64,000 nt of DNA from Cordia subcordata. Lineage: Eukaryota; Streptophyta; Magnoliopsida; Boraginales; Cordiaceae. Positions within the stretch are counted from its first letter, which is position 1; every line of letters starts with the position of its first letter. Below are positions 48,847 through 60,200 of the stretch, piece after piece. The translations under genes were made by a program, and so were the position numbers. The stretch is from contig JAPTOF010000008.1 of assembly GCA_028554755.1 (NCBI GenBank), positions 14,737,001-14,801,000 of the forward strand. Direction: 5' to 3'. Below the pieces are notes generated by a model. It did no database searches. It was given only the letters and a program-made list of their open reading frames with translations, and was not told the DNA's origin.

Positions 48847-49610
48847 TTGTGCATGCTTGGTAGGAGATCCCTTAGAAATCCCTTAGTTCCTCTTAATCCC
48901 AAACCCGATAGAATTGCAAGAAGTTTTAGGAATTTAGGAGATCTTCTTGAGGAGATGGCCGATCCTAATCATCCTCTTAATCCTCCCATTCCCCCAATAG
49001 ATCCTATTCCACCTCATGATCACCATGGGCATCAAGCCCAAGATCATTTTAGACAAGAGCCCCGTAGACCGAACCCACCTATAGATGAGGAACCCATTCT
49101 TAGGCAATTTTTTCTCCCTGAAGCCTTTGAGCCTAATTTGGCTATTCAAATTCCGGGTTTAGGAGAGACGAACTTTGAGATTAAGCCTAATATGTTGGCC
49201 ATGCTTCCTTCCTTCTATAGGAGAAGCAATGAGAGTTCTTTAGATCATCTCACTGATTTTGTTGAGAAAAGTTTCACTCTCCATGTCCCCAATGTCTCTC
49301 AAGAGGTCATACGTCTAGGATTGTTTCCTTTCTCTCTTAAGGATAAGGCTAGGGCTTGGTTGCATTCCTTACCTAATGGTTGCATTACTACATGGGCTGA
49401 GCATCAATCTAAGTTCTTTCAAAAATTTTATCCCATGGCCAAGACAGCCGACCTTAGGACCACCATTATGACTTTCTCCCAACATGATATAGAATCATTT
49501 CATGAGGCTTGGGAGAGGTTCAAGGATCTTCTTAGACAATGTCCACACCACAAGTATGGCAATCATGACCTATTGCAATATTTCTTTCGAGGTTTAAATG
49601 AACATTTTTG
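48847..49610 (+). pseudogene. Element G: Gag N-terminal two-thirds, open but truncated
   Basis: This is the best-preserved Gag here, about 250 codons without a stop. Gag proper probably starts at MADPNHPLNPPIPP (48955). It contains LRQFFLPEAFEPNLAIQ, the MLPSFYRRSN block, IRLGLFPFSLKDKARAWLHS and FHEAWERFKDLLRQCPHH, all Athila Gag signatures. It ends mid-domain at about 49610 (YFFRGLNEHF), where minus-strand copia sequence begins. Zinc knuckle and Pol are therefore gone. Confidence 0.88.
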
Positions 49611-49969
49611 AGAGAAAAGTTGTGTATGGGAATAACATATTTGGTTTGGTATAGAATTTGAAAAGTTACCAAACTTTTATTTTTATCGAGATTGCATACA
49701 ATCGCCCAGTACAAACAAAGTGCTCTCGGATTAAAACGTCTTCGCCTGACAGAAAGTTTTTCAAATTGTTTTTTGATAGACCTTATCCGGTTGCCCATAT
49801 TGGGTGGGGTCCTCCCACCACTGAAAAATTGTGTTTCTTTTTCATGAATGGATATGCAATGTTCACCCAAACACATTCTAGTACATAAAAACTATTAAGG
49901 TTTCAGACACAACTCATCGAAAACATGTACAATCATACACATAAGCACAAGTTAAGCATCAAACATCAA
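49611..49969 (-). other. Element J region after RNase H, with an unrecognised ORF
   Basis: On the minus strand, downstream of the J RNase H stop, an open frame from 49876 reads MCLGEHCISIHEKETQ, then RSIKKQFEKLSVRRRRF. It runs through the junction into antisense Gag of G. The J part is about 89 codons. I do not recognise it. Some SIRE elements carry an extra env-like ORF here, but nothing in this sequence confirms that. Confidence 0.4.
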
Positions 49970-50760
49970 TCAATCAAATTCAAGCATTCCTAAATTTCTT
50001 CTAACCATAAAAAATCTATCTTCATTCAAAGGTTTTGAAATAGTATCAACTAATTGATTATCCATACTTACAAATTCAAGACTAATATCATCTTTTAGCA
50101 CATGATCATGAATAAAAGGATATCTAATCTCAATATACTTAGTTCTTGAATGTTGAATAGGGTTACAAGTCAAATTGATAGCACTAGTATTATCACAATA
50201 AACAAGAGTATTATCAAATTTAAGACTGTAATCATGTAGATTTTGTTGCATCTAAAGAATTTGACCAAATCAATTACCTGCAATGATCTATCCAGATTCG
50301 GTTGTAGATGTTGCAACATTATTTTGTTTCTAGTTTGACCAAGAAACGAATGATTGTCCAATAAATTGACAACTTCCACTTGTACTTTTTCAATCTACTC
50401 TGCATCTGACAAAGTCTGCATTTGAATACCCTATAAGCTCAATAGATATTTCCTTTGAATACCACAAATGAAGGTAAGATATGCCTTTAAGATATCGAAA
50501 ATTACTTTTAACAGCACTTGAATGAGATTCCTTGAGTGACGATTGGAATAATTGAGGTGGTCAGATAAAGTTTTTTCTAATTTCCAAACATGATTTGGAA
50601 ATTGATAATCTTCAAAACCGGGTGGTTGTTCAGCATAAGCTTCTTTTTTGATAAAACCATTAAAAAAATGCACTTTTAACATCTATTTGATAAAGTTTGA
50701 AATCTATGAAACATGCAAAACCAAGTAGCATACGAATAGATTCAAAGCATGCCATGGGTG
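49970..50760 (-). pseudogene. Element J: RT remnant and RNase H
   Basis: The N-terminal RT part VHFFNGFIKKEAYAEQPPGF and VWKLEKTL is followed almost at once by RNase H sequence. The YGLKQ and YVDD catalytic core is missing, a deletion near 50560-50580. RNase H motifs appear in several frames: a KSTSGSCQFI-like block near 50380, then NTLVYCDNTSAINL and HSRTKYIEIRYPFIHDHV (49970-50251). This is SIRE-type Pol. Confidence 0.82.
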
Positions 50761-51299
50761 CACATGCTTTATCATGATCAATGCCCTTCTCTTGATTGTA
50801 TCTTTACGCAACCAATCTAGCTTTATTTCTAACAATAACACTATTTTCATCAAGTTTATTTCTAAACACCTATTTAATACCAATTACGGATTGATTCAAT
50901 GGTCTTTCAACAAGTTCTCATGCTTTGTTTCTTTCAAATTGATTCAGTTTATCTTGCATAACCATAATCCAATCATTATCACATAAATCATCATTCACAC
51001 ATTTAGGTTCAATATGAGATAAAAATGCATGATGTTCACACAAGTTTTTCACATTACTTCTCGTTCTTACCCTTTTGCTAGGATCACCTATAACTTCCTA
51101 AATTGGATGATTTTTCACAAATTTCCCAACTCTTGGCAAGTCTTTATATGGATTGGTGATTGTTCCATCCTATTTCTCATGTTCACCCTTATTTGTTTGT
51201 TGTTGAAGGGATGGACTTTGTTCACTTTCATCATGAGAATTTTCACTTTCTTCTTGATGATTTGTAGCATATTTCATTAGTTCCAATTCACCTACACCA

Positions 51300-52110
51300 T
51301 CATCATTTTCCTTTCTTGACGGAAAAGGGTTAGTTTCATCAAACTTTACATACTTAGATTCTTCAATAATGTGATCGTGTCTGATAAAAACCCTATAAGC
51401 CTTGCTTCTAGTTGAATACTTGACAAGATAACTTCATGAGATTTAGAATCAAATTGACCAAGTTGATCCTTTGTATTGAGTATGTAACACTTGCATCCAA
51501 ATACCTTGAAGTAGGCAATGTTTGGCATCCTTCCATTCCATAGCTCATATGGCGTTTGTTTCAAAAATGATCTAATCAACACACGGTTAAGAACACAACA
51601 AGATGTATTGACCGCTTCGGCCCATAAATATGTGGGCAACCTATGTTCATTTCACAGAGTACTTGCCATTTCTTGTATTGATTAGTTCTTTCTTTCAACA
51701 GCCTCATTTTGTTGAGGCATGCGAGATGCCAAAAGGTATGCTTAATGTGATGTAATTCACTTAATTCATCAAAAGATTTATTTACAAATTTTTACTATTA
51801 TTAGTACGAATATTTTTAATAAAATAACCATTCTCATTTTGCACTCTTTTGCAAAATCTAGCAAATTCGGTGAAGGTTTCACTTTTTGATACAAGAAAAA
51901 TGGCCCAAGTATATCTAGTATAATCATCAGCAAGTATAAACAAATAACACCCATCTTCAAGACAAGCAATACTTAGAGGTCTAAACAAATCCATGTGAAT
52001 AAGTTCGAAAGCTTTAGTAGTAACAACTCTATTAATTGGTTTAAAACTAGCGTTATATTGTTTACCAAGTTAACAAGCATCACACATAGCATCCTTCACT
52101 TATTTCTCAT
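51300..52110 (-). pseudogene. Element J: integrase, degraded
   Basis: Core pieces are DLFRPLSIACLEDGCYLFILADDYTRYTW (51782-51994), with the first catalytic aspartate in DDYTRYTW, then IRTNNSKN, where the second aspartate position is changed (usually RSDHG). A C-terminal part at 51346-51639 reads YLWAEAVNTSCCVLNR and YELWNGRMPNIAYFKVFGCKC. Stops and frameshifts separate them. Confidence 0.82.
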
Positions 52111-53380
52111 TAGGTAAACTATTAACAAGATTCTTTTTATTTAAATTCATAAGTAAGTCCATACTAGCATGTCCTAAGTGTCTATGCCAAAGCCACATAT
52201 TATCATTGACAATGGATAAGTATTTTTACATTTTGACATACAAGATCATAGAAGCCACAAATATACACATTGTTCACACGTTTGGCAACAAGCACATGAA
52301 TATCATCTTTCATCACATAACATGCATTGGCCTTAAATACCCCATCACAATTGCTATCACACAATTCATTAATAGAAAGCAAATTAAATTTCAAACCTTC
52401 TACATGTAGTGATTGAGCCTTTGATTCCAATGCTTCCTTTTCCAAGTACCTTTCCTTTTGAAGCATCACCAAATGTTACTTCACCACTTTTTATTCTTTT
52501 CAAATCAATGAATAATGAAGCATTTCCTATCATATTCTTGGAACACCCATTATCCTATATCCATTGAATGCCAACCAAGCTTACTTTCCTTTAAACAAAG
52601 CAATTGTTGGGTTTTGGTACCCAACATTGATTGAGTCCTTAAAGGTTAGCTCTTTCCATGGCTTCTTTTGGCCATTTCCATTTTGGCACAATAGTTGCCA
52701 ATTCATATAATCTTTTCACATTGCATTTTGTGAAGGCATGACATTTCTTTGAATAATAAATACACATGACATTAGAATGACATTTTTTCACAAATTTAAA
52801 ATCACATATCATATAAGATGTAGATGCATTGCTACTTGAAGAAATTTTGATAAAAGTACTTTTGTGGAAAACTTTAGATGATGATGGATCAAAACCAACT
52901 CCTTTTCCAAAAACATTTTTGCTGTGAGCCAAGTAAAACATCACATGTTCTTTTTCCTTTTGTAAAAAAATCAACAATCTTTTTCAAATCCTTATTCTCT
53001 TTTCTCAAATAAGAAAGTTCATCTTCAATGAGCAAATCTTTTGCAAATGCATCAATGAAAACAACTTCTTCTTGCAACCTTTCATTTTCAATTTTCAAAG
53101 AATCGTTTTCATTTTGAAGATACTTGATTTACCTTTTGAAATCTTTGTTTTCCTCAAAAAGTTTTGAATATTATCACATAGTTCAAGTGCAATATGATGC
53201 CATTCATCTTCACTTATTTCATCTTCATATGGAATTAAAGGACAATTATGACTAGATGAGTTAGGAGAATCAATACTTACCCCTCTTCTAGTCGTGAAGC
53301 ATACATAATTTGTCAATTGCTTTTGATCTCTATCACTTCTGGTCTTATCACTTGAACTAGCATCATCCCAAGTGGCTTGT
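52111..53380 (-). pseudogene. Element J: Gag C-terminus, protease region and GAG-pre-integrase, broken
   Basis: A charged heptad-like segment (ENERLQEEVVFIDAF, ELSYLRKENKDLKKI; 52889-53098) predicts a coiled coil and is typical of SIRE Gag-Pol. GAG-pre-integrase follows at 52203-52472 (LHVEGLKFNLLSINELCDSN). The protease active site is not clear in any single frame. Several stops are present. Confidence 0.75.
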
Positions 53381-53381
53381 A

Positions 53382-54330
53382 TTACTTTTTTCCCTTTCTA
53401 TTGGGACATTTAGCTTTGAAGTGTCCCCACTTCTTGCAATTGAAGCAAATCATCTCTTCATCAATCTTTTCTTTTCCTTTCTTCTTCCATGAATCTTCTC
53501 TCTTCATTTTTCTCATCCTCATGAATTTCCTCAAATTTCTACCTATAGTAGCTATATCATAATCACTTCTCCCATCATCTTCTTTATCATCTTCTTCAAT
53601 CACCTTAATTATAATAGACTTCTTGATTTTCTTTTCTTTATCGTCTCTAAACCTTTCTTGATTAAGCACAAGTTCTTCCATTTCCAAATTCCAAATCAAC
53701 TTATGAATTGTCATATAGGACAATTTCTTTGATTCTTTGGTAGAAGTCACCTTAGGCTTATATTCCTTAGGTAAGGCAAGTAGTACTTTCCTATGCAATT
53801 TATCATTCAGATATCTTTTGCCTAAAGCACTCAAATTGTTAACGATTTTAACAAACCATTGGTGCAGCTCATTAAGTGTCTTACCAGTTGTCATTATAAA
53901 TAATTCATACTCATGAATATACAACCCAATTTTAGTATCTTTTACTTGGATAGTACTTTGATATGACATCTTTAACATATCCCATACTTCCATAGTCGAC
54001 TCACAATTGTAAACCCCACTATATTTGATTCCATTTAAAGCACAACGGATAATGTTAAGTACCTTTAAGTTTTTGTGAGTTTCGATCTATCTTTATAAGT
54101 CAACTCGTTCTTCTTCTTTGGCATGATAGGCTTATCATTATTGATCTTTACTAGCATGTGTGGACCATCTTCAACCAATATCCAAAGCTCATAGCCAATC
54201 GATTAGATGTAAATCTCCATATGATGTACCCAATATGAAGAGTTCACACCATTAAATCTCGGTGGATTGAATAGTGAGAAAACATTTCGTCAAACATAAA
54301 AGACTTGCTTCCCATGGTAGGACCTCTTAC
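53382..54330 (-). pseudogene. Element J: Gag with zinc knuckle
   Basis: The start near 54315 (MGSKSFMFDEM, PPRFNGVNSSYWVHHMEI) matches copia Gag N-termini but contains stops up to about 54000. From 53993 a 203-residue open stretch follows (MEVWDMLKMSYQST) with WNLEMEELVL, a lysine/aspartate-rich linker and the knuckle CFNCKKWGHFKAKC (CX2CX4HX4C). It would coat element RNA. Confidence 0.87.
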
Positions 54331-54355
54331 AAGACGGTTAGTCTATCGTGTAAAA

Positions 54356-54372
54356 CCAAGCTCTCGATACCA
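54356..54372 (-). promoter_or_regulatory. Primer binding site of element J (initiator tRNA-Met type)
   Basis: The minus strand reads TGGTATCGAGAGCTTGG. It matches the copia TGGTATCAGAGC site with one extra base and lies two bases from the LTR end. Confidence 0.8.
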
Positions 54373-54374
54373 CT

Positions 54375-54946
54375 TGTCAGTGGTGAGCTTGACTTTAGAG
54401 GGGGGTGAATAGAGTTTAGCACAAAATTTCTTGAAAAATTATAACCTTTGAATTGTTTTCAATTAGTAGAAAGCGAGTAGAACTACAAGGTGAAATGAAT
54501 AAAAAAAGCAAAAATCCAAAATAAAGAAAACAATACATGATTTAGAGTGGTTTGGTCACTAAGCCTATATCCACTACCTAAGGCTTCCCACCTTAGGGAT
54601 TTTCAAACTAAATCCACTATTACTTTTTGCTTTTCACAAGTTGGCTAAGCACAAACCAACATACAACACTTGATTTCACCCAAATCAAGAAACTCACTTG
54701 AAGTAATTTTGATTTTGTTCACTCAAATACTAATCTATCCAACACCCAACTCTCAGTATTTAGTTTATGATATTACAAGCCCAATGAAAATTGAACCTCA
54801 AGTTGGTATATGGGATTTACAATACAAGACCTACGATTGCCTCTTTTGAGAAAGATGAAAGCTCTTTTCTTTTGAATCTTGTATCGTGTTCTTATTCTTT
54901 TGAAAAAGCTTAAAGAATTTTATATATATATATATATGTGTGTGTG

Positions 54947-54977
<31 letters not shown>

Positions 54978-55785
54978 GCCCATATAAAAATATAGCTGTT
55001 AGAATAAATATTTTTGATCAAAATTGACTTTAAAATGTTATAGGCTAAGCTAGGAAAGAGATGGTACGAATAACAGCTAGTTTCGGATAAAATTTTTGAA
55101 GATCTATACGATCTGATTGAAGTCCCATCTTTTTGGATGCCAAAAAACTTTGCCCGTTACCCTTCAGTTCAAAAACTAAAAACTCACTGTTAGGTGAAGT
55201 GAAGCTCCATTTGTAGCCCGAAAGACATCACCCATCACTGCCCTTTTTGTTGTAGTAAAAAATGTTTTAAGAAATTTGGAAATGTTTTAAACATTGAAAA
55301 TATTTTTAAAAACATTTAAGGCATATAGTATCTTAATCACAGGCTAAGTTAAGACAAGAAGTACATAAGGGAGGTAACCTTACAACAAAAAATTCTATGT
55401 TTGCACCCTTTATGCCTTCTATCTTTGTCCTTATATCAGCACACCAAGTCTTCAAAGAGCGAATGAATAAGCACAATGATTTGAAACATTCGGTGGCACG
55501 TGATCTTCTTGCAAGGCATAATATATTTCCAATTGCTCATGAACTCACAAATCATATTAGTAACAAATAGCTCACGAGAATTCAAGAAACAATATTGATT
55601 TTTACATAATACGACATTCAATACTCAAACCAATATCAATCATTTATCATAAGTAAATCAACCATTCATCACAAGCAAATCAATCATTCAACACAAGATT
55701 CATCCCAAGCATCTTAATCATGTATATCACATAATTTTCAAACCTCATCATCAAAAAATAAGCCAATAATACAATAATGCTAACA
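54375..55785 (-). mobile_element. Element J 5' LTR (SIRE-type copia)
   Basis: A 1411 bp LTR on the minus strand runs TGTTAGCATTATTG (55785) to CACTGACA (54375). Its outer 165 bases match the 3' LTR start at 39250-39430. It contains an AT/GT microsatellite (54921-54977). The flank TTCTT (55786-55790) would be one side of the target duplication. J internal sequence is split between 49611-54374 and 39431-39447 plus 41632-41637. Confidence 0.82.
54921..54977. repeat. AT/GT microsatellite in J LTR
   Basis: 57 bases of alternating AT with a TGTGTGTGTG core. Confidence 0.95.
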
Positions 55786-56660
55786 TTCTTCATTTCTTAA
55801 ATTGGCAGCAATAGTTATCCTTTCAATGTTTTCAGTTATTATTGCAATCCTAGAATCTACCAATATTGTTTGAATATTAATGTTTCCATAATAGTATCTT
55901 TTCATCAAATCAAAACAATACAATTATTTTTGTTTATGTTGACCCACACGTTAGCTTTGAAAATAGTAAATAGCGAGTGAGGACCTACGCACCTACACTT
56001 GGATTTGGGAATGAACTACTGTTATGAAATATTATTTTATCCTTTTCTTTTCATTCATGGTAGAAAATCAAGAACAACAAGTTATGACTGGGATGAAGGA
56101 CACATGTAAAACCTTAAACCATCTCAAATATTGTCAATGTTTAACTTGTTAACACCCGCAACAATTATTAAAAGTTTCAAGTTCCAAAATCTAACAACAA
56201 TAGAGATGTGGTTCTCTGAAATAATAGTTGTGAGGAAATTATGTAAATAACTAGAACCATTTAGCTCACAATATTATATTATTGTGATTTTCTAGAATTT
56301 TACTCGTGCATTCAAATTATTTAGTATGATGAATTGAAACTTAGTAGTAACCCAAAAAAGGTTTTTAATTCACTCTACTGTCAACTACCACCATTTTAGC
56401 ATTGTGGTAATTACTGAAGTGTTTGAACATAAAGGAAATTAGAAAAAGAGATTTTATTGAAGGAGTATAGTGGCAAAAATAAACAATTTCTTTACATTAT
56501 AATACATTGTTTTCTTTTTTTCTTTTTCTTCCAATATGCCTTGTTATCCCATTGTTCAACCAATACATGAAATTTCATTCAACAATCTTATCACTCACTA
56601 TAAATTGTATAATCATTACAATTTTTGCTTGTTCTCTTCCTCTTTAGCTTGATGCTCTAC
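55786..56660. other. Intergenic AT-rich sequence 3' of the H+-ATPase gene
   Basis: No transposon ends, RNA gene or coding frame can be supported. It would hold the 3' UTR and polyadenylation region of the minus-strand H+-ATPase gene; several AATAAT- or AATACA-like hexamers occur but none stands out. Confidence 0.5.
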
Positions 56661-57079
56661 TTAAATAGTGTAGTGTTATTGAATGGTTTCAATATCTAGC
56701 CCTTTATCTTCACCATTGACTCAACATGTCCCTTAAGAGTGTGAAGCTCCCTTGACCTGCAATATTGTTCTTCTCAGAATTATGTTAACTGAGAGAACCA
56801 ATTAAAAACCCTATTAACTTTTGAAGTATAACTATATGGTAGAAAAACATGCTAAATTGATAATATATAATAAGATCAACTTAGAAGACATGAAAATTAA
56901 TTTATTGAAGATTTAGGGTCATGTAGACCTTGCTATTTCTGCATGTCGTTTTGCTTGCTCAGCAATCTAAGATAGCTCTGTGCTCTTATCATTTAAATGA
57001 GTGGAGTTTTAAGAGGTTTAGAGGCCATGAGTGCTTCCATCTCACCCGTGTCATAGTCCTTCTTGGTTGTGAAAACGGT
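56661..57079 (-). pseudogene. Decayed R-domain exons of the H+-ATPase gene
   Basis: Two former exons for the C-terminal autoinhibitory domain remain. The first (57079-56929) begins after CAG with TVFTTKKDYDTGEMEA, loses frame and stops at TAA, then reads ELS, a TAG stop, and IAEQAKRHAEIAR in another frame. The second (56756-56661) reads SRELHTLKGHVESMVKIKG, loses one base in the next glycine codon, then LDIETIQ, a TAA stop, and HYTI. Intact genes have HTLKGHVESVVKLKGLDI and end in YTV, whose threonine is phosphorylated to bind 14-3-3 proteins. The block between LHGLQ and ELSEIAEQ is also shortened. The splice sites between these two exons still look usable (AAG/GTCTAC and TTGCAG/G). Confidence 0.9.
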
Positions 57080-57252
57080 CTGTTGTTTATTTTTCATTTT
57101 TCCCAAAGGAAAAGGGACATGAAAAGAAAGTGAGCCAATAAAATATTTTGACATTGTGTATGTATAAAAGAAGGATATTGTAAAAAAAAAAAAAAGAAAA
57201 CAATTTTTCTACTAATCTGAATGCTTTAGTTTGCAAATCTATGAGAATGACC

Positions 57253-60200
57253 CTAAGTATGTGGCAAATGATGACGCGCCTTGTCTTGGATCATTTTTTC
57301 CCAAGCCTTCCCGCTTAATGCATGGCGAATGACGAACTTGAGAATATCAAGTGGGAAGTAAGTGACAAGGCTAAAGATCCAGATGACTCCTGCCCAGCCC
57401 CAGCCAATGCCTTTGACTCTTGCAAAACTCCAATTTGCATAGACGGCAAGGACCGTAGCCACCTAATCGTATTGAGCAATTCACCAATTTTATCCGTAAG
57501 AATTACTTTGACAAGCTATAACCAATACACAATTATCTTGTGAATAATGAAATAATAGTTGCATGTATAAGACTTACTAATTGTGCCGCAATAAATGCAG
57601 TGATAAGCATAAGACCAGGGCGCTCAAGAAATGACCAGCTCCGTGACCTTGTGACAAAGATGAGAGCTTGACTAATTATGCTCACTTGAAGGTAGAGAGC
57701 AGCAGTCAGCTCATCTGGGATTTCTTTGATTGGTTTAACTCCAAATGTATGCTATAATGGATAAATTATTAGAGAAAACAAACATAATTGTACATTAAAA
57801 TTTCCTTCAAAACTACTTATTTTCACGATATTAGAACTTAGACGTGGTTGGGAATCTTCTTACCGAGAAGAAATTAGTGTCAACCACAAAGTAGAAGAAC
57901 AACACCGTCATGACTGCCATGTAAGTCCCAAGGACAATGCCAGTGGCGAAGATTTCCTTAAGCTTCCATGAGTCGGGAACTGGGGATGGCTTCACCCTGT
58001 CTTTAGAAATGGTCATGATGGTACCGTCATTGAGGATGGCAATGATCAAGCACATAAATGGTGAGAAGTCGAATTTCCAAATAAGAGCTATGAGCATAAA
58101 ACCCAAAACAATTCGAATGGTGATTGAAACTGCGTAGATTGTATAGTTCTTCATCCTTTGGAAGATGGCCCTACTTGTTAAGACTGCACTGATGATCACA
58201 CTAAGCCCTGGCTCAGTCAAGACTATGTCGGATGCACTCCTAGCAGCATCAGTTGCATCTGCCACTGCTATACCGATATCAGCCCTTTTCAGAGCTGGGG
58301 CATCATTGACACCGTCTCCGGTCATTCCACAAATATGATTCCTTTCTTGGAGCTTCTTGACAATCTCATATTTGTGCTCTGTTGATCCAAAGTTTATGTT
58401 AGTTCAATCAGTGTAGTTAGGTTTGTTAGATTGTTTTAGCTAGATTTAGATTATACTTACCAGGAAAGACACCAGCAAAACCATCTGCCATCTCAATAAG
58501 CTTCTCAACTGGCATCGAAGCAACAGACTCGTCTTTACTTTGACCTAGAAGAGAGGAAGATGGGTACATGTTCGTGCCCATACCAAGTCTACGGCCTGTT
58601 TCTTTACCAATGGCAAGTTGGTCACCAGTAATCATCTTAACATTAACACCAAGGTCAATAGCCTTACGAATAGTCTCTGCACTATCATGCCTTGGAGGGT
58701 CAAATAGGGGTAGTAAGCCAATGAACTCCCAAGCTATACCAGGGCTATCTTTGTTCTTCTCTGGAATGGTCTACAAGACATGATTTAGTAATCTTTTAGT
58801 TCTGCAAAAATTAGGAAACATGAAAAACTAAAATATTGTTCTTATAGTTCACCTGTCTAGCAATGCCCAAAGAACGAAGGCCACGATTGGCAAAGTTGTC
58901 AATGACTTCATGGGCCTTCTTTGCTGCCACACCCTTCAGCTGACAAAGATCAATGATCTAAAAAAAGGTAATGTTATGATTAGTTGTCACAAACAAAAGA
59001 GTACCCACCTTACAACTACATAGGCAATTAAATTTATCTTACTTGCTCAGGAGCACCTTTGCTAATTCTGTGCCAATCACCATTTGAATCAATGTAGGTA
59101 ATTGCAGTACGCTTCTCTACTGGGTTGAAGGGTAAGAAGTGTACCTCTTTAATTCCTGCTCTTGCCTGCAGATTTAAAAAAAAATGAATATTCACTTTGC
59201 TATATTACATGAACCATAGTTTTGGCTACATACCTCTTTGGAATCACTCAACATTCCAACAATTGAAGCATCAATTGCATCTTGGTTTTCAACCCTAGAA
59301 GCCCTAGCAGCAAGCAAGATAATAGTATCCTTGTCTAGGTCTTTACTAAATACCTCAATCAATTGTTTATCAACCGTGAGTTTATTGAGAGTGAGAGTTC
59401 CAGTCTTGTCACTGCAAAGTATATCCATGCCAGCCATTTCCTCAATTGCAGTCATTCTCTTGGTAATGGCTCCTTGTTGTGATAGCCTATGAGATCCAAT
59501 AGCCATGGTCACAGATAACACTGTTGGCATGGCAATTGGAATGCCTCCAATAAGAAGTACTAGCAAATTGTCAATTCCATCTCTATATTTCCTATGCTGG
59601 ATTGGATACATCACCACGATCTCAAGTAGCATGCCGATAGCAATTGAGCATATACAAAAGTTTCCAATGGAAGTCAACACCTAATGTAAATAATATGAAA
59701 CAATATGTTAAAACATTGATATAACTTTTTCTCCAATGCCTAAAATATTAAAGTTTTCAAACATAGGCCTTTAAAGTAATAGCTACCTTCTGGAAATGAC
59801 CAACTTGGTTGGTGTTGTCAACGAGATGGGCAGCCTTGCCAAAGAAAGTGTGGACACCAGTGGCGAAGACGATGGCCTCGATCTCCCCTTGTTTGCAGGT
59901 GGAACCAGAGAAAACCTCCTGTCCAGGATGCTTGGTGACAGGAAGGGACTCACCAGTGAGGGCTGCTTGGTCAATCTTGAGAGGATCACCCTCTAATAAA
60001 CGAGCATCCGCTGGGATAATGTCTCCTAACTTAATGCTAATTATATCCCCTGGAACAAGGATGGAGGCTTCTTCTTCACTCCATTTTCCATCCCTCAAGA
60101 CCTATAAATAAATACAAAACAAACGTTTGGAAGCAAATTGGTTAAAGATTTACAAGGCTAGTGGATTTGCATCATCTAAAATGATAACTAGTAATTTAAC

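Noticed and set aside
36031..55785. Endogenous plant pararetrovirus
   Set aside because: Domain order (integrase before RT in the copia pieces, integrase last in the Athila pieces), flanking LTRs, purine tracts and 5 bp target duplications identify LTR retrotransposons; no movement protein or coat motif is seen.
59796..60111. Plus-strand ORFs opposite the H+-ATPase exons
   Set aside because: They are antisense shadows of conserved exons. No splice or start context supports them.
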